Source of the DNA: Reinekea sp. G2M2-21 | GTDB lineage: Bacteria; Pseudomonadota; Gammaproteobacteria; Pseudomonadales; Natronospirillaceae | Length of the DNA stretch: 64,000 nt | Assembly (NCBI RefSeq): GCF_015687175.1 | Contig: NZ_JADPQG010000002.1 | Span: forward strand, 682,001 to 746,000 | Direction: 5' to 3' | Shown here: piece after piece, positions 35,444-44,686 of the stretch | How the letters are laid out: each line of letters starts with the position of its first letter | Numbering within the stretch: the first letter of the stretch is position 1 | Notes under the pieces: generated by a model | Databases searched by the model: none | What the model saw: only the letters and a program-made list of their open reading frames with translations | Told to the model about the DNA's origin: nothing | Made by a program: the position numbers and the translations under genes

Positions 35444-37897
35444 ACCCAGAGTGACGGTCACCTGGCACGATTGACCGGCTTCAATAATGGGCAATACATT
35501 GCCGTCAATAGTGGTGCCATCGACGTCCACCGAGGCCACCCCTTTGCACACACCGTTAGGGTTTTCCACACGGATGTGATAGATGGCGCCACGGAATTCG
35601 CGGGTTACTTCATAGCCTTTCCAACCGGCCGGAATGCAGGGGTCAACCTGCAGTCCCTGGTACTGTGGTTTGATACCCAGAATATGTTGGGTAATGGCAA
35701 CATAGTTCCACGCGGCTGTCCCAGTGAGCCAAGAGTTTTTTGCCTGACCTGGTGTCGCCGCTTCTTTGCCGGCAATCATTTGAGCGTAGACGTAAGGCTC
35801 GGTTTTGTGCAGTTTAACTTTGTCGTCCTGATACGCGGGAGCGATTTTCGTGTAGTACTCAAATGCGCGATCGCCATTGCCTTGAACGGTTTCGCCGATC
35901 ATGATCCACGGGTTGTTGTGGCAGAAAATACCGCCATTTTCCTTGTAACCTTGTGGGTAGGTGGATATCTCACCGTATTCCACGTAGTAACGGGTAAAGG
36001 CCGGGTAGTTCAGCACAATGCCGTAGTCGCAGGCGAGGTATTGGTTGACGGCATCCAGAGATTTTTTCACCAGACCGTTTTCCAAACCGACCCCGGCCAT
36101 GGTGCAGAAACCTTGTGACTCAATAAAGATTTTAGATTCTTCGGCCTCATGGGTGCCTACCTTATTACCGGCAGCGTCGTAGGCACGCAGGAACCATTCG
36201 CCATCCCATGCGTGGGTTTTAATGGCGTCTTCCATCGCACGGATATGACCTCGGGCGCGTTCGGCTTCCTCCGGTTCACCCAGCTGTTCACAGAGCTCGA
36301 CATAGTCATTGCCGAACAGAACGAACTGACCAGCAATCATGACCGATTCTGCGCGCCCGCCTTCTTTGTTTTCTGTGGTTTGGAAACTTTCGTTCGGTTC
36401 CATTGAAAAGCAGTTTAGGTTCAAACAGTCGTTCCAGTCCGCGCGACCGATCAATGGCAGACCATGTTCTCCCAAGTTACGGGTGACAAAGTTGAACGAT
36501 CGCGTCAGGTGATCGAATAGGCTGGTGGCTTTGCTGACATCGTTATCGAAGGCAACCGGTTCTTCCAGAATCGTGAAGTCGCCGGTTTCTTTGACATACA
36601 CGGTGACCGACTGGACCAGCCACATTGGGTCGTCATTGAAATTGCCGCCCACCGCTGCGTTACCGCGCTTGGTTAACGGTTGGTATTGGTGGTAAGCCGA
36701 ACCATCTTCAAACTGGGTTGCCGCAATATCCAGAATGCGTTCACGTGCACGTTCTGGTACCAGGTGAACGAACCCGATCAAGTCCTGGTTCGAGTCTCGG
36801 AACCCCATACCACGACCAATACCGGATTCAAAAAACGATGCCGAACGTGACATATTGAACGTCACCATGTTCTGGTATTGGTTCCAGATGTTCACGCCGC
36901 GGTTTAACCGCTCGTCGTCTGATTTAACTACGTATTTACTGAGCAGATTTTCCCAGTAACTATTTAATGCGGCGAAAGCCGATTGCACTTTCTCGACGCT
37001 GTCGAATCGTTCGATGGCAGCGAGCGCTTTGCGCTTGTTGATAACAGCCGGGGCTTCCCATTTGTCATCAAGCGGCATTTCCACATAGCCCAATGTGAAG
37101 ACGAGATCTTTGCTTTCACCCGGCGCCAATGTGACTTCAATATAGTGCGAGGCGATCGGTGACCAGCCATGCGCAATGGAGTTTTTCGGTGCGCCGTTGC
37201 TGACAACGTCGGGAGTGTCAAAGCTGTTATAGTCGCCCAGGAAGACATCGCGGTCGGTATCGAAGCCGTGGATGTCCGTATTCACCGAGTAGAACGCGAA
37301 ATGATCGCGGCGTTCACGGTATTCGGTTTTGTGATAGATAACCGAGTCTTTCACTTCAACCTGACCGGTGGAAAAATTCCGCTGGAAATTGGTCATGTCG
37401 TCTTCTGCGTTCCACAGGCACCATTCAACAAATGAAAATAATTTTAGAGTTTTTGGTGCATCGCTGTGGTTGGTCAGCGTCATTTGTTGCACTTCCAGGT
37501 TTTCACCTTGCGGTACAAAAAATAACACCGAACTTTCAACATCGTTCTTGCGTCCGGTAATGCGACTGTAACCCATGCCATGGCGGCATTCGTAATAGTC
37601 TAAATCGGTCTTGAGTGGTTTCCAGCTTGGCGACCAGGCGACATCGCCATCTTTGACGTAGAAATAACGACCCCCGGTATCCACCGGTACGTTGTTGTAA
37701 CGGTAACGGGTTAAGCGGCGAAACTTGGCATCTTTGTAGAAGCTGTAGCCGCCAGCGGTGTTGGAAATCAACGAAAAGAACGCCGTATCACCCAAATAGT
37801 TGATCCATGGGTACGGTGTTTTTGGCTCCGTAATGACGTATTCTTTGTTGGCGTCATCGAAATAGCCGTATTCTTGTTCAGTTTCATGCGCAGTCAT
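35441..37897 (-). CDS. cellobiose phosphorylase (GH94)
   Basis: The enzyme splits cellobiose with phosphate to glucose 1-phosphate and glucose, saving one ATP against hydrolysis. Its 818 residues are the normal length for cellobiose phosphorylases. The N-terminus ([20 protein letters not shown]) and [20 protein letters not shown] are near-identical to known members. The catalytic ADWND segment has D487/D490. It is cytoplasmic, without a signal peptide. It is second in the operon, 22 bases after the cellobiose 2-epimerase-like gene, under two LacI-type operators (39200, 39362). Confidence 0.96.
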   Translation of the reverse strand: MTAHETEQEYGYFDDANKEYVITEPKTPYPWINYLGDTAFFSLISNTAGGYSFYKDAKFRRLTRYRYNNVPVDTGGRYFYVKDGDVAWSPSWKPLKTDLDYYECRHGMGYSRITGRKNDVESSVLFFVPQGENLEVQQMTLTNHSDAPKTLKLFSFVEWCLWNAEDDMTNFQRNFSTGQVEVKDSVIYHKTEYRERRDHFAFYSVNTDIHGFDTDRDVFLGDYNSFDTPDVVSNGAPKNSIAHGWSPIASHYIEVTLAPGESKDLVFTLGYVEMPLDDKWEAPAVINKRKALAAIERFDSVEKVQSAFAALNSYWENLLSKYVVKSDDERLNRGVNIWNQYQNMVTFNMSRSASFFESGIGRGMGFRDSNQDLIGFVHLVPERARERILDIAATQFEDGSAYHQYQPLTKRGNAAVGGNFNDDPMWLVQSVTVYVKETGDFTILEEPVAFDNDVSKATSLFDHLTRSFNFVTRNLGEHGLPLIGRADWNDCLNLNCFSMEPNESFQTTENKEGGRAESVMIAGQFVLFGNDYVELCEQLGEPEEAERARGHIRAMEDAIKTHAWDGEWFLRAYDAAGNKVGTHEAEESKIFIESQGFCTMAGVGLENGLVKKSLDAVNQYLACDYGIVLNYPAFTRYYVEYGEISTYPQGYKENGGIFCHNNPWIMIGETVQGNGDRAFEYYTKIAPAYQDDKVKLHKTEPYVYAQMIAGKEAATPGQAKNSWLTGTAAWNYVAITQHILGIKPQYQGLQVDPCIPAGWKGYEVTREFRGAIYHIRVENPNGVCKGVASVDVDGTTIDGNVLPIIEAGQSCQVTVTLG

Positions 37898-37919
37898 AAT
37901 TGCCCCTTTAGTGCTTTTA

Positions 37920-39173
37920 TTAGAAGCCGATCAGTGACGGTGCAACGGCAGCCGTGAACGCGTCGGTTTCATTGTTTTTAATGGGTGTCAGTAACGCGTC
38001 TTCCCCACGGGACAACGCAAAGCAGGCGCGGGTACTGTGGTAAACGCAGCGCCATAAATCGGCCTTATTGAGATTACCGGTTGGTCGCAGATGTAAATCG
38101 AGATCGGTAAACCATTCGTCATTTTCGGTGTCGACCCAATGCGTTTTTATGTCCTGCCACAGTTGGGACAGCGCATTGAGATAACGTTCATCTTGAGTAA
38201 AGCGATAAACGTGTTGCAGTGCGTTGCTGGCTTCCGCCTGACCCCACCAGGTTAATGTGCCGGTGGGTTGTCCGGCAGAATCAAGGCCGTACAAAAAGCC
38301 TCCTTCGCTGTGCAGACCTTCTTCCAGGGTTAGGTCCACCAGACGTTTCATTTCATGATCCACACAAAGTCCGCGCTCTTTATCCTGAATGGCCTGACAC
38401 GCCAAGCTGAGCAGCCAAGGAGCTTCAAAGTTGTGCCCATAGGAACGGGCAGGATTCAGTACTTGCCATTGCCGGTCGAACAGCATGGGCAGGTGTTTTT
38501 CAGCAGGGAAGATCCGCACCAGAAACAAATCGATAATATGCGTCAGCGATTGCTTGATTGCGTCTGTTGGTTGCACCAGATACAACTGGGTTAAGGCCTC
38601 CAATACATGCAGTTGATGACAGCTGTCTGTTTCATTTTCGATCTCTGGGGTGCTTGCGGAAAAATCACGCGCGAATTCACTGGCGTAGGTACCATCCGAT
38701 CGCTGGTACCGCACTTCAATCAACTGTGCAAGGCGGTTGGCCCGCATTAAAGCGGTACTGTCTCCGCTGGCAGCATAATATTGAGCAAAGGCATACAGGG
38801 CATAGGTTTGCGCCAACAGGGCTTTGCTGTCATCACGTGGACGCCCGGCGCTGTCGACGGTCCAATACATGCCACCGTATTCGCGGTCTTCGAACTGGTC
38901 GATAAAACCTTCATAACAATGCGCTGCGGCCAAAAACAACCGGGGGTTTCGGGTTTGACGGTAAGCGAATGCGAAACTCCACAAAGCACGGGCATTCATC
39001 ACTGCCCCTTTGGGGCCAGTTACAACGGGCTGGCCTGTGGCAGACATAGCACCCATGACGCCTTCTTTCTGACGCATGGCGTGTTTGACCCACACAGGTA
39101 AGATTTGTTTAGTGACCTGATTTTCAGCGTACTGCGCTAAGAACGAGGGGATATTGGAATTCAATTCTGTCAC
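37920..39173 (-). CDS. cellobiose 2-epimerase-like protein (AGE family)
   Basis: This AGE-family (alpha/alpha)6-barrel enzyme is predicted to convert a glucose residue at the reducing end to mannose. The segment [20 protein letters not shown] (about residues 95-115) followed by ALYAFAQYY matches cellobiose 2-epimerases better than N-acylglucosamine 2-epimerases. I chose GTG 39173 (417 residues), although it has no clear ribosome site. An ATG at 39245 would add 24 codons that contain a LacI-type operator and read like AT-rich promoter DNA, and the family starts shortly before the ILPVW segment. It is first gene of the operon with GH94. No GH130 phosphorylase, its usual partner, is in view. Confidence 0.85.
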   Translation of the reverse strand: MTELNSNIPSFLAQYAENQVTKQILPVWVKHAMRQKEGVMGAMSATGQPVVTGPKGAVMNARALWSFAFAYRQTRNPRLFLAAAHCYEGFIDQFEDREYGGMYWTVDSAGRPRDDSKALLAQTYALYAFAQYYAASGDSTALMRANRLAQLIEVRYQRSDGTYASEFARDFSASTPEIENETDSCHQLHVLEALTQLYLVQPTDAIKQSLTHIIDLFLVRIFPAEKHLPMLFDRQWQVLNPARSYGHNFEAPWLLSLACQAIQDKERGLCVDHEMKRLVDLTLEEGLHSEGGFLYGLDSAGQPTGTLTWWGQAEASNALQHVYRFTQDERYLNALSQLWQDIKTHWVDTENDEWFTDLDLHLRPTGNLNKADLWRCVYHSTRACFALSRGEDALLTPIKNNETDAFTAAVAPSLIGF

Positions 39174-39199
39174 AGGGAAGTCGCTTTTTGTTTGGTTTA

Positions 39200-39213
39200 T
39201 GTAATCGGTTACA
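39200..39213. promoter_or_regulatory. LacI-family operator, epimerase-GH94 operon, proximal
   Basis: TGTAATCGGTTACA, the reverse complement of the site at 13043. It is 27 bases upstream of the chosen GTG start, or inside the frame if the ATG at 39245 is used. Confidence 0.83.
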
Positions 39214-39361
39214 GGTTGTTTTCCAAAAAAAGTCCACATATACATTGCAGACTGGGCCTTTCAGGGACAATTAATACCTAAATGGGTCTATTTTCATCGA
39301 AATGTGCTTAATTTCGGGCAAAATAGCTGAAAGTAGACGAGTTTCTATTTTTGTTGTTTCC

Positions 39362-39375
39362 TGTAACCGGTTACA
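39362..39375. promoter_or_regulatory. LacI-family operator, epimerase-GH94 operon, distal
   Basis: TGTAACCGGTTACA, identical to the perfect site at 32999. Its centre is 162 bp from the proximal site, compatible with looping by a tetrameric repressor. Confidence 0.87.
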
Positions 39376-39468
39376 ATACGGATTTACAAGTCGCCATGCA
39401 ACTGCAAGCTGAGGTTTTTTTGACCGAAGTCTAAAAATTTAGGAAAACAGCGATATCTACTGGTCACA

Positions 39469-39504
39469 TCGGCCGAACCCCGGCTCAACCGGAGCGTCGG
39501 CCGA
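39469..39504. other. inverted repeat between two minus-strand genes
   Basis: Two TCGGCCGA palindromes flank an inner CCGG/CCGG pair, so the whole can fold into one long hairpin just past the stop of the GyrI-like gene. There is no T-run. It could be a terminator of the factor-dependent type or a protein-binding site. Confidence 0.45.
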
Positions 39505-39513
39505 CTCTGATAA

Positions 39514-40131
39514 TCACGACTTGAGAGCTTGGAAGCGCAAAATGGTGTTGAGTTTGTCCGGTGCTACCTTGCGGGCGTCGCTTAAATAGATTTCCCTGTG
39601 TACTTTGCTTTTGCGCTGCAAGCCTTGAGCTGTACAGAAGGCTTCCATGCGACTGAAACTGGCGGGTTCGTCATCGTAAGAACCAACATGCAGCATCTGA
39701 ACGCAACGCCCCTCCGTCATGGTCGTAAACGACAGGTTGCGGATAAAGTCGTTTTTCTTTTTGACTGCAGCCGCCTCAATGAATTCACTAGCCCGGGCCT
39801 CTGTGAGGAAATCCGGTTGACGGATCATCAGGCGGTATTTGAAGTTGTTTTTGTCGAGTGGTCCTTTGTTGGGGTCGATCAGGTCCCAAACGCCTTCCAG
39901 CGGATATACCGTGTACTCGAAATAGCCAGGCAACGGATTCTGCCCTTTGTGAGACATGCGAACCGCGTAACTGGCTGCGTAGAGCGCTTCCAGACAGTTT
40001 CTGAACTGATCTGACTCAGGGTGCCCCTCGCCATCAATACAGAAAAAACTCAGAGACGGGATGTCGATGACTTCCGGTTCGGTTTTCGGTGCATAGAGCG
40101 CTTTCTCGTGTTTCTTCCATTCGTGTTTCAT
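39514..40131 (-). CDS. GyrI-like small-molecule-binding domain protein
   Basis: This 205-residue stand-alone GyrI-like (SRPBCC-unrelated, AraC effector-binding-type) protein has SLSFFCIDGEGHPESDQF and YFEYTVYPLEGVWDL in the first half, then the C-terminal MLHVGSYDDEPASFSRMEAFC segment typical of the fold. Members bind hydrophobic cations or act as hydrolases for cyclopropanoids. The substrate here is unknown. It is a single gene. Confidence 0.88.
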   Translation of the reverse strand: MKHEWKKHEKALYAPKTEPEVIDIPSLSFFCIDGEGHPESDQFRNCLEALYAASYAVRMSHKGQNPLPGYFEYTVYPLEGVWDLIDPNKGPLDKNNFKYRLMIRQPDFLTEARASEFIEAAAVKKKNDFIRNLSFTTMTEGRCVQMLHVGSYDDEPASFSRMEAFCTAQGLQRKSKVHREIYLSDARKVAPDKLNTILRFQALKS

Positions 40132-40247
40132 AATAATCGGTCTCCATGGTTGCCTTAATAATAGTCACTTCGGCTGTCAATGAATGTCAGGTATCATTTC
40201 GCATCTGCTTTTTCCGTACATCGATTGGTTATGAAGGTACTTTTTCT

Positions 40248-42638
40248 GTGACGAACACTGCCCGCAATGAACAGCGTTTTATGCCAGTGGCTGTTTTTGG
40301 TTTCTTTGTATTTGCGATTAACTTCTCTGGTGACCACGTCTTTTATAAAACGAACACACTTAATCTGGTTCTGTTTTTCGTCGCAATCGTGATATTAACA
40401 GCGTGTTGGATGTTCCGAATGCGAAAGCTCAATGTCGGAAATATCCGGCATGAACTAAATCTGCTCCTTGTTCTTATCACATTAACGATTGTCGCAACTG
40501 TCCCCGGGTATTTGTTAAATGGGTCTCATTACCGCTACTTCTCGACTCATGAATACGTATTGCATCTATGCAGTCTATTGTGGGTTTTCTATATTCTTCA
40601 CTCATTCGAAAACGACAAATCAGTTGAATCCTTAGGTCTTTGGTTCGCAGTTTTGACACTTTATTTGTTTGTTGTTTCAGTATTACAGGTTTTAGGCGTA
40701 CAGCCGTTGATAAGGCTAGGCATTAACTTTTTTGATCGCCAGTGGACCGGTGGCATTATTCCATATAACGGGTTCGATCATCGAGTCGCAGCCACCGCTG
40801 GAAATCCGAACTACCTGGCCGGTGTTCTGATTCAATTGTCACCTGTTTTGCTATCTCTGTTTTTCACTAGTTTCCTTCATAGGGGAAAACGCTTCTCTTT
40901 GCAACTCAGTTTATTTGCTGTTGCTTTTTCTTTAAGCATGGTGACGCTGGTCTTAACGGGATCCCGTGCTGGATTCATTGCCTCTGCCTTGTCAATGTTG
41001 GTTTTCTGCATGCTAGGTGTTTTTATTACGCGAGGGAAAATTAGTTCCACTGCATTTGCTGCTGTCCCATTGGTTATTGGTGTGTTAATCGTATTTCTGG
41101 TGACACTAAACAATGAATTTGCAGATCGTTTACTTGCTGTTGGCAGCGACAGCTCCTCGATAACAAGACTCAGTATATGGAAGGCCGCTTTGAACTCCAT
41201 TTTCGAACACCCAATTCTGGGTTACGGTTTGGGGTCTTCTTATGCTTTGGTCTTCAGCTTTGCCGATCCAGACATCCAATTAATGCACATCAATAGTTTT
41301 GTTCACGCACATAATGACCTGTTGGAGGTATGGCAAGAGGGCGGGCTACTCGGTCTTTTAGCTTACCTGGCTTTGTGGGCTTCGTCGTTTCTCCTGGGTT
41401 GGTGTGTGATCAAAAACAAATATGAACCGATGACTCGGCGAATGCTTACGCTGGGCGTTGTCTGCGGGCTGTTGGCTATTCACATTCAAGGATTGTTTTC
41501 GGTAGCTCCGCGCATGGTTGTGGTGAAAGTAATTACGAGTACTTTATTAGCCTGTCTTTTTTTCCTGGCACGCGGCTATTTGACTAATAAGCTACGTAGC
41601 CTATCGACTATTCTTTGCCACCGCCTCACCTGGATAGTGTTGATCGGTCTGCTTTCAGTTTCGATCGTTTGGGTTTATTCCTTTGCACGTGGGCAGTTCA
41701 GTTTGACCAATGCGATCGCCTCTGCGGGCTCAGATCCGTTGCAAATGGTTGAGTTAGCTTTGAATGAGAATGTTTCGGATCCATATCTTTTAGAGCGTGC
41801 CATCGATATTGCTCAAGACAATAAAGACTATGCTACCGCGTTGGCGTTCGCCTATCGTGTGAGACGGGAACTGGCCCATTTTCGTGATGTTGACGCAGAA
41901 ACTTCCCATAGCCTTTTGCAGCTAGGGCAACATGAGTCTGCGTTAGATGAAGCGCTGCGGGCGTATCATCGAAACCGTTTTAGCATCCAGAATTTGCAGG
42001 TGTTGTACTTTCTATCTTTGAAGAATGAGCAGATGGAAGATTCGAGTGCCTATTTGGCCGATATAATTCGCTACCGTTTGTGTCGATCAGCTTTAAAAGA
42101 TTGTGAACCGTTAGTGGCTCAGATGGACAGTGAGGTGGCTATGTTGGCCATATCGAGTGCAGGCACCTCAAAGACGTTATTGGTGTCGCCCAGCTTCATG
42201 ACGGATTATCGAGCTCAATTCATCACCCAGCCTAAGCAAACGGATGTTCGACTGTGGTTGACACAAGCAATCGCTAATGCCTTGATCAGCAGTAGAACAC
42301 GTATAGATTTACTGCAGCCGGAGCAACGAAATCAGGTCAGAATGGCGTTGGCAACGGCAAAGAACCTTGACCAATTTAATCAAGAGCTTGAGTCTCTGTC
42401 GGTTTACTCTGGACGAGGCTTTATTGCAGACTATCGGCAATATCAGGCGAAGAAAGCAGACCTAAATCGCCGCATAACCGCTCTGGAGTCCGATTTAACA
42501 GGGCACTTGAAGAGGTTACCGGTCTCGTTTGATTTTGAAGAATTCCGCGCGGTGCGTGACGTTATACTGATGATTTCCGCTGATTTAACACCAGATTACT
42601 TATTTAACGGGATATTGGATCTGTATCAATTGGAGTAG
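40248..42638 (+). CDS. Wzy_C-superfamily O-antigen ligase/polymerase-like protein with helical-repeat tail
   Basis: The protein has 796 residues from GTG 40248 (AAGG ribosome site 10 bases before); ATG 40281 is an alternative. The first 480 residues hold about 11-12 membrane helices with the ligase loop containing VHAHNDLLEVWQEGGLLGLL, where the His belongs to the WaaL/PglL signature. The last 300 residues are soluble and helical (TPR-like, for example ALAFAYRVRRELAHF and HESALDEALRAYHRNRFS). Related proteins attach O-antigen to lipid A core or glycans to pilin. No glycan gene cluster is nearby, so protein O-glycosylation is as likely as LPS ligation. Codon use is more AT-rich than the flanks. 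Confidence 0.88.
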   Translation: MTNTARNEQRFMPVAVFGFFVFAINFSGDHVFYKTNTLNLVLFFVAIVILTACWMFRMRKLNVGNIRHELNLLLVLITLTIVATVPGYLLNGSHYRYFSTHEYVLHLCSLLWVFYILHSFENDKSVESLGLWFAVLTLYLFVVSVLQVLGVQPLIRLGINFFDRQWTGGIIPYNGFDHRVAATAGNPNYLAGVLIQLSPVLLSLFFTSFLHRGKRFSLQLSLFAVAFSLSMVTLVLTGSRAGFIASALSMLVFCMLGVFITRGKISSTAFAAVPLVIGVLIVFLVTLNNEFADRLLAVGSDSSSITRLSIWKAALNSIFEHPILGYGLGSSYALVFSFADPDIQLMHINSFVHAHNDLLEVWQEGGLLGLLAYLALWASSFLLGWCVIKNKYEPMTRRMLTLGVVCGLLAIHIQGLFSVAPRMVVVKVITSTLLACLFFLARGYLTNKLRSLSTILCHRLTWIVLIGLLSVSIVWVYSFARGQFSLTNAIASAGSDPLQMVELALNENVSDPYLLERAIDIAQDNKDYATALAFAYRVRRELAHFRDVDAETSHSLLQLGQHESALDEALRAYHRNRFSIQNLQVLYFLSLKNEQMEDSSAYLADIIRYRLCRSALKDCEPLVAQMDSEVAMLAISSAGTSKTLLVSPSFMTDYRAQFITQPKQTDVRLWLTQAIANALISSRTRIDLLQPEQRNQVRMALATAKNLDQFNQELESLSVYSGRGFIADYRQYQAKKADLNRRITALESDLTGHLKRLPVSFDFEEFRAVRDVILMISADLTPDYLFNGILDLYQLE

Positions 42639-42709
42639 AGGATCAAATTGGGTATAGTCAGCAGCTTGCTGAAAGACCAGTTGTATAAAAAGTGTTCAAG
42701 GGAGCTCGA

Positions 42710-44599
42710 ATGAACAAAATAACGCAATGGCCTGCATTAATTGCACTCGCCACGTCATTAGTATTAACCGGTTGTAACCTGACTGCTGAAGATCGAGACC
42801 GGATCGACAGTGCTGAGGACAATCTACAAAAAGTCGCCTTAGACCCCAAAATTCTCCAACCCAGTAATGATGAAACCATATCCGGTGTTGTCGACGTTAT
42901 CGTCGATGTAGACGATAGCGTCGAATACGACAAAGTCACATTACAAGTCGGCACAGTTGTTGTCGGTACGTTGACCGAAGCCCCATACACATTTTCATTG
43001 GACACCTACTTTCTGGCTGATCAGGAAAAAGTGACCTTGTTAGCCAAGGCATACATGGTTGATGGTAATGTACTGCGGTCAGATGTTGTCTCGGTTGTGA
43101 TTGATGATACTGCCGCTGGTAGCCTTCAAATCACCTCGCCTGTACAAGGTGAGACCTTTCCTAAAAGTGCTGACGTTACGGTCGCGTGGAACGCGCTGGC
43201 CAGTGCAAGTTCCTATGAGTACCAAATCGATGATGGCAGTATTGTTGAGACACAGGAGACTTCAATTTCCGTTACCTTTGATGAAATAGCGAAACACACG
43301 GTCAGAATTCGAGCTAAAAATGCAGATGGTGAGCGAGGCGTTTGGACAGAAAGAACGCAGTTCGCAACGGGACTGTTTGCCTTTGCGTTAGATATTAAAA
43401 AATATGGCTACTCTTGGGAACGAGATGATCAACCCATCGATTTTCTGATTTCAGATGACGATTTTATCGTTTTGGCTAGTGGCTCCGACGACTACTCTGA
43501 TGGTTCGGGTGACAGCTACAATGCGAATATTGCCAAAATCAATCAAAGTGGTGAGTTGGCCTGGCATAAGACTTATGCCTCCTATTTAAGCCCCAGTGCT
43601 TTGTCATTGTCGCCCAAGGGTTTTTTGGTTAATGCCAGAAAGCAAAATTGGGGAACCGGTGTCGTATTTGAGCTGGATGCAAATGGCAACGTGACTTGGG
43701 ATTATCAGGTCACAGGTGTGCCAAGAATAGGATCTGAACCCTATAGCAATGAATCTATCAATGGCGTGGTTGCGTTGCCGGATGATCAGGTACTGGTTAG
43801 TCGGATGACTTTTGAGTATGAGCAGTACAAGAATGACCCGTCAGACAGTTATTGGCGTTCAAGGTTGACCAATAAAGAACTGGCGTTCGAGGTCATTGAT
43901 CAAAACACAGACGAAATTCAGCGAACCGTTGTTGAACAACCTGTTGGCGGTGAATATACCACCGTAAATCAATTTATGCTGACAGACGATGACATCATCG
44001 CGGCCGGGAAATTTGTGTCGGAATCTGGCGGTAACGATGGTTCTTCAGATAGCTATCAATACATTAGTTCGACCGGCTCTGGCGCCGTATTGTTTCACTT
44101 AGACAAAGAGTCCGGTGCGTTGAATAACGCAAAAACACGAACTGGTGGTGGTTTGGCGAATGGTCAGATCAATGATCTGGGTCGCGACAGTAGTGGAAAT
44201 ATCTACGTGGCATACAGTGACTGGAGTCGAGCAGGTGCGACAGTGTTTAACCCAGCGTCCAGTTACAACTTTTTCGCGAATGCAACTGGGGTTGCTTATG
44301 GGGTCATGGGCAGTCATGAATCCACGCATGAGGTACTCATTGGTGGGGAGTCGACAACCAGTTACCTGCCTACACAAATGGTAAGGCTTAGCAGTGGTTA
44401 CGAAACCGATCGATTTAATTTATACGACTATTCAAGTGACTTGAAGATAAAGTCGATTAAATACGATGAACGCTTTGGATTCGTTGTTTTGGCGACAGAT
44501 AAAGGGAACGTAAACTTTAATAATGGGGCCTATACCGTGTTGTTTAATATATCGGAGTACAACGACTACATTAGCCCTACTGGTTTGATTAATCCTTAA
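42710..44599 (+). CDS. large surface lipoprotein with Ig-like domains
   Basis: The protein has 629 residues from ATG 42710 (GGGAG site). Lipobox LTGC at residues 16-19. After a short acidic linker come two beta-sandwich (Ig or fibronectin III-like) domains: about 40-130 (DNETISGVVDVIVDVDDSVEY type) and about 140-225 (LQITSPVQGETFPKSADVTV). A beta-rich C-terminal part of about 400 residues, rich in Asp, Ser, Gly and Tyr, has repeated short strands like a propeller. It lies 71 bases after the ligase gene on the same strand and may be part of the same unit. Function is unknown; cell-surface adhesion or binding is possible. Confidence 0.82.
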   Translation: MNKITQWPALIALATSLVLTGCNLTAEDRDRIDSAEDNLQKVALDPKILQPSNDETISGVVDVIVDVDDSVEYDKVTLQVGTVVVGTLTEAPYTFSLDTYFLADQEKVTLLAKAYMVDGNVLRSDVVSVVIDDTAAGSLQITSPVQGETFPKSADVTVAWNALASASSYEYQIDDGSIVETQETSISVTFDEIAKHTVRIRAKNADGERGVWTERTQFATGLFAFALDIKKYGYSWERDDQPIDFLISDDDFIVLASGSDDYSDGSGDSYNANIAKINQSGELAWHKTYASYLSPSALSLSPKGFLVNARKQNWGTGVVFELDANGNVTWDYQVTGVPRIGSEPYSNESINGVVALPDDQVLVSRMTFEYEQYKNDPSDSYWRSRLTNKELAFEVIDQNTDEIQRTVVEQPVGGEYTTVNQFMLTDDDIIAAGKFVSESGGNDGSSDSYQYISSTGSGAVLFHLDKESGALNNAKTRTGGGLANGQINDLGRDSSGNIYVAYSDWSRAGATVFNPASSYNFFANATGVAYGVMGSHESTHEVLIGGESTTSYLPTQMVRLSSGYETDRFNLYDYSSDLKIKSIKYDERFGFVVLATDKGNVNFNNGAYTVLFNISEYNDYISPTGLINP

Positions 44600-44644
44600 A
44601 TAGGTATCAATCCATTGGTGTAAGTTAACACTTAAGAATTTGTA

Positions 44645-44669
44645 AAACGGGGCATCTGCCCCGTTTTTT
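44645..44669 (+). terminator. bidirectional rho-independent terminator
   Basis: AACGGGGC and GCCCCGTT around ATCT, then a run of T on the plus strand and, because A residues precede it, a T-run on the minus strand too. It serves both the lipoprotein gene and the convergent oligopeptidase gene. Confidence 0.93.
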
Positions 44670-44686
44670 ATTAGACTATTATCAAA

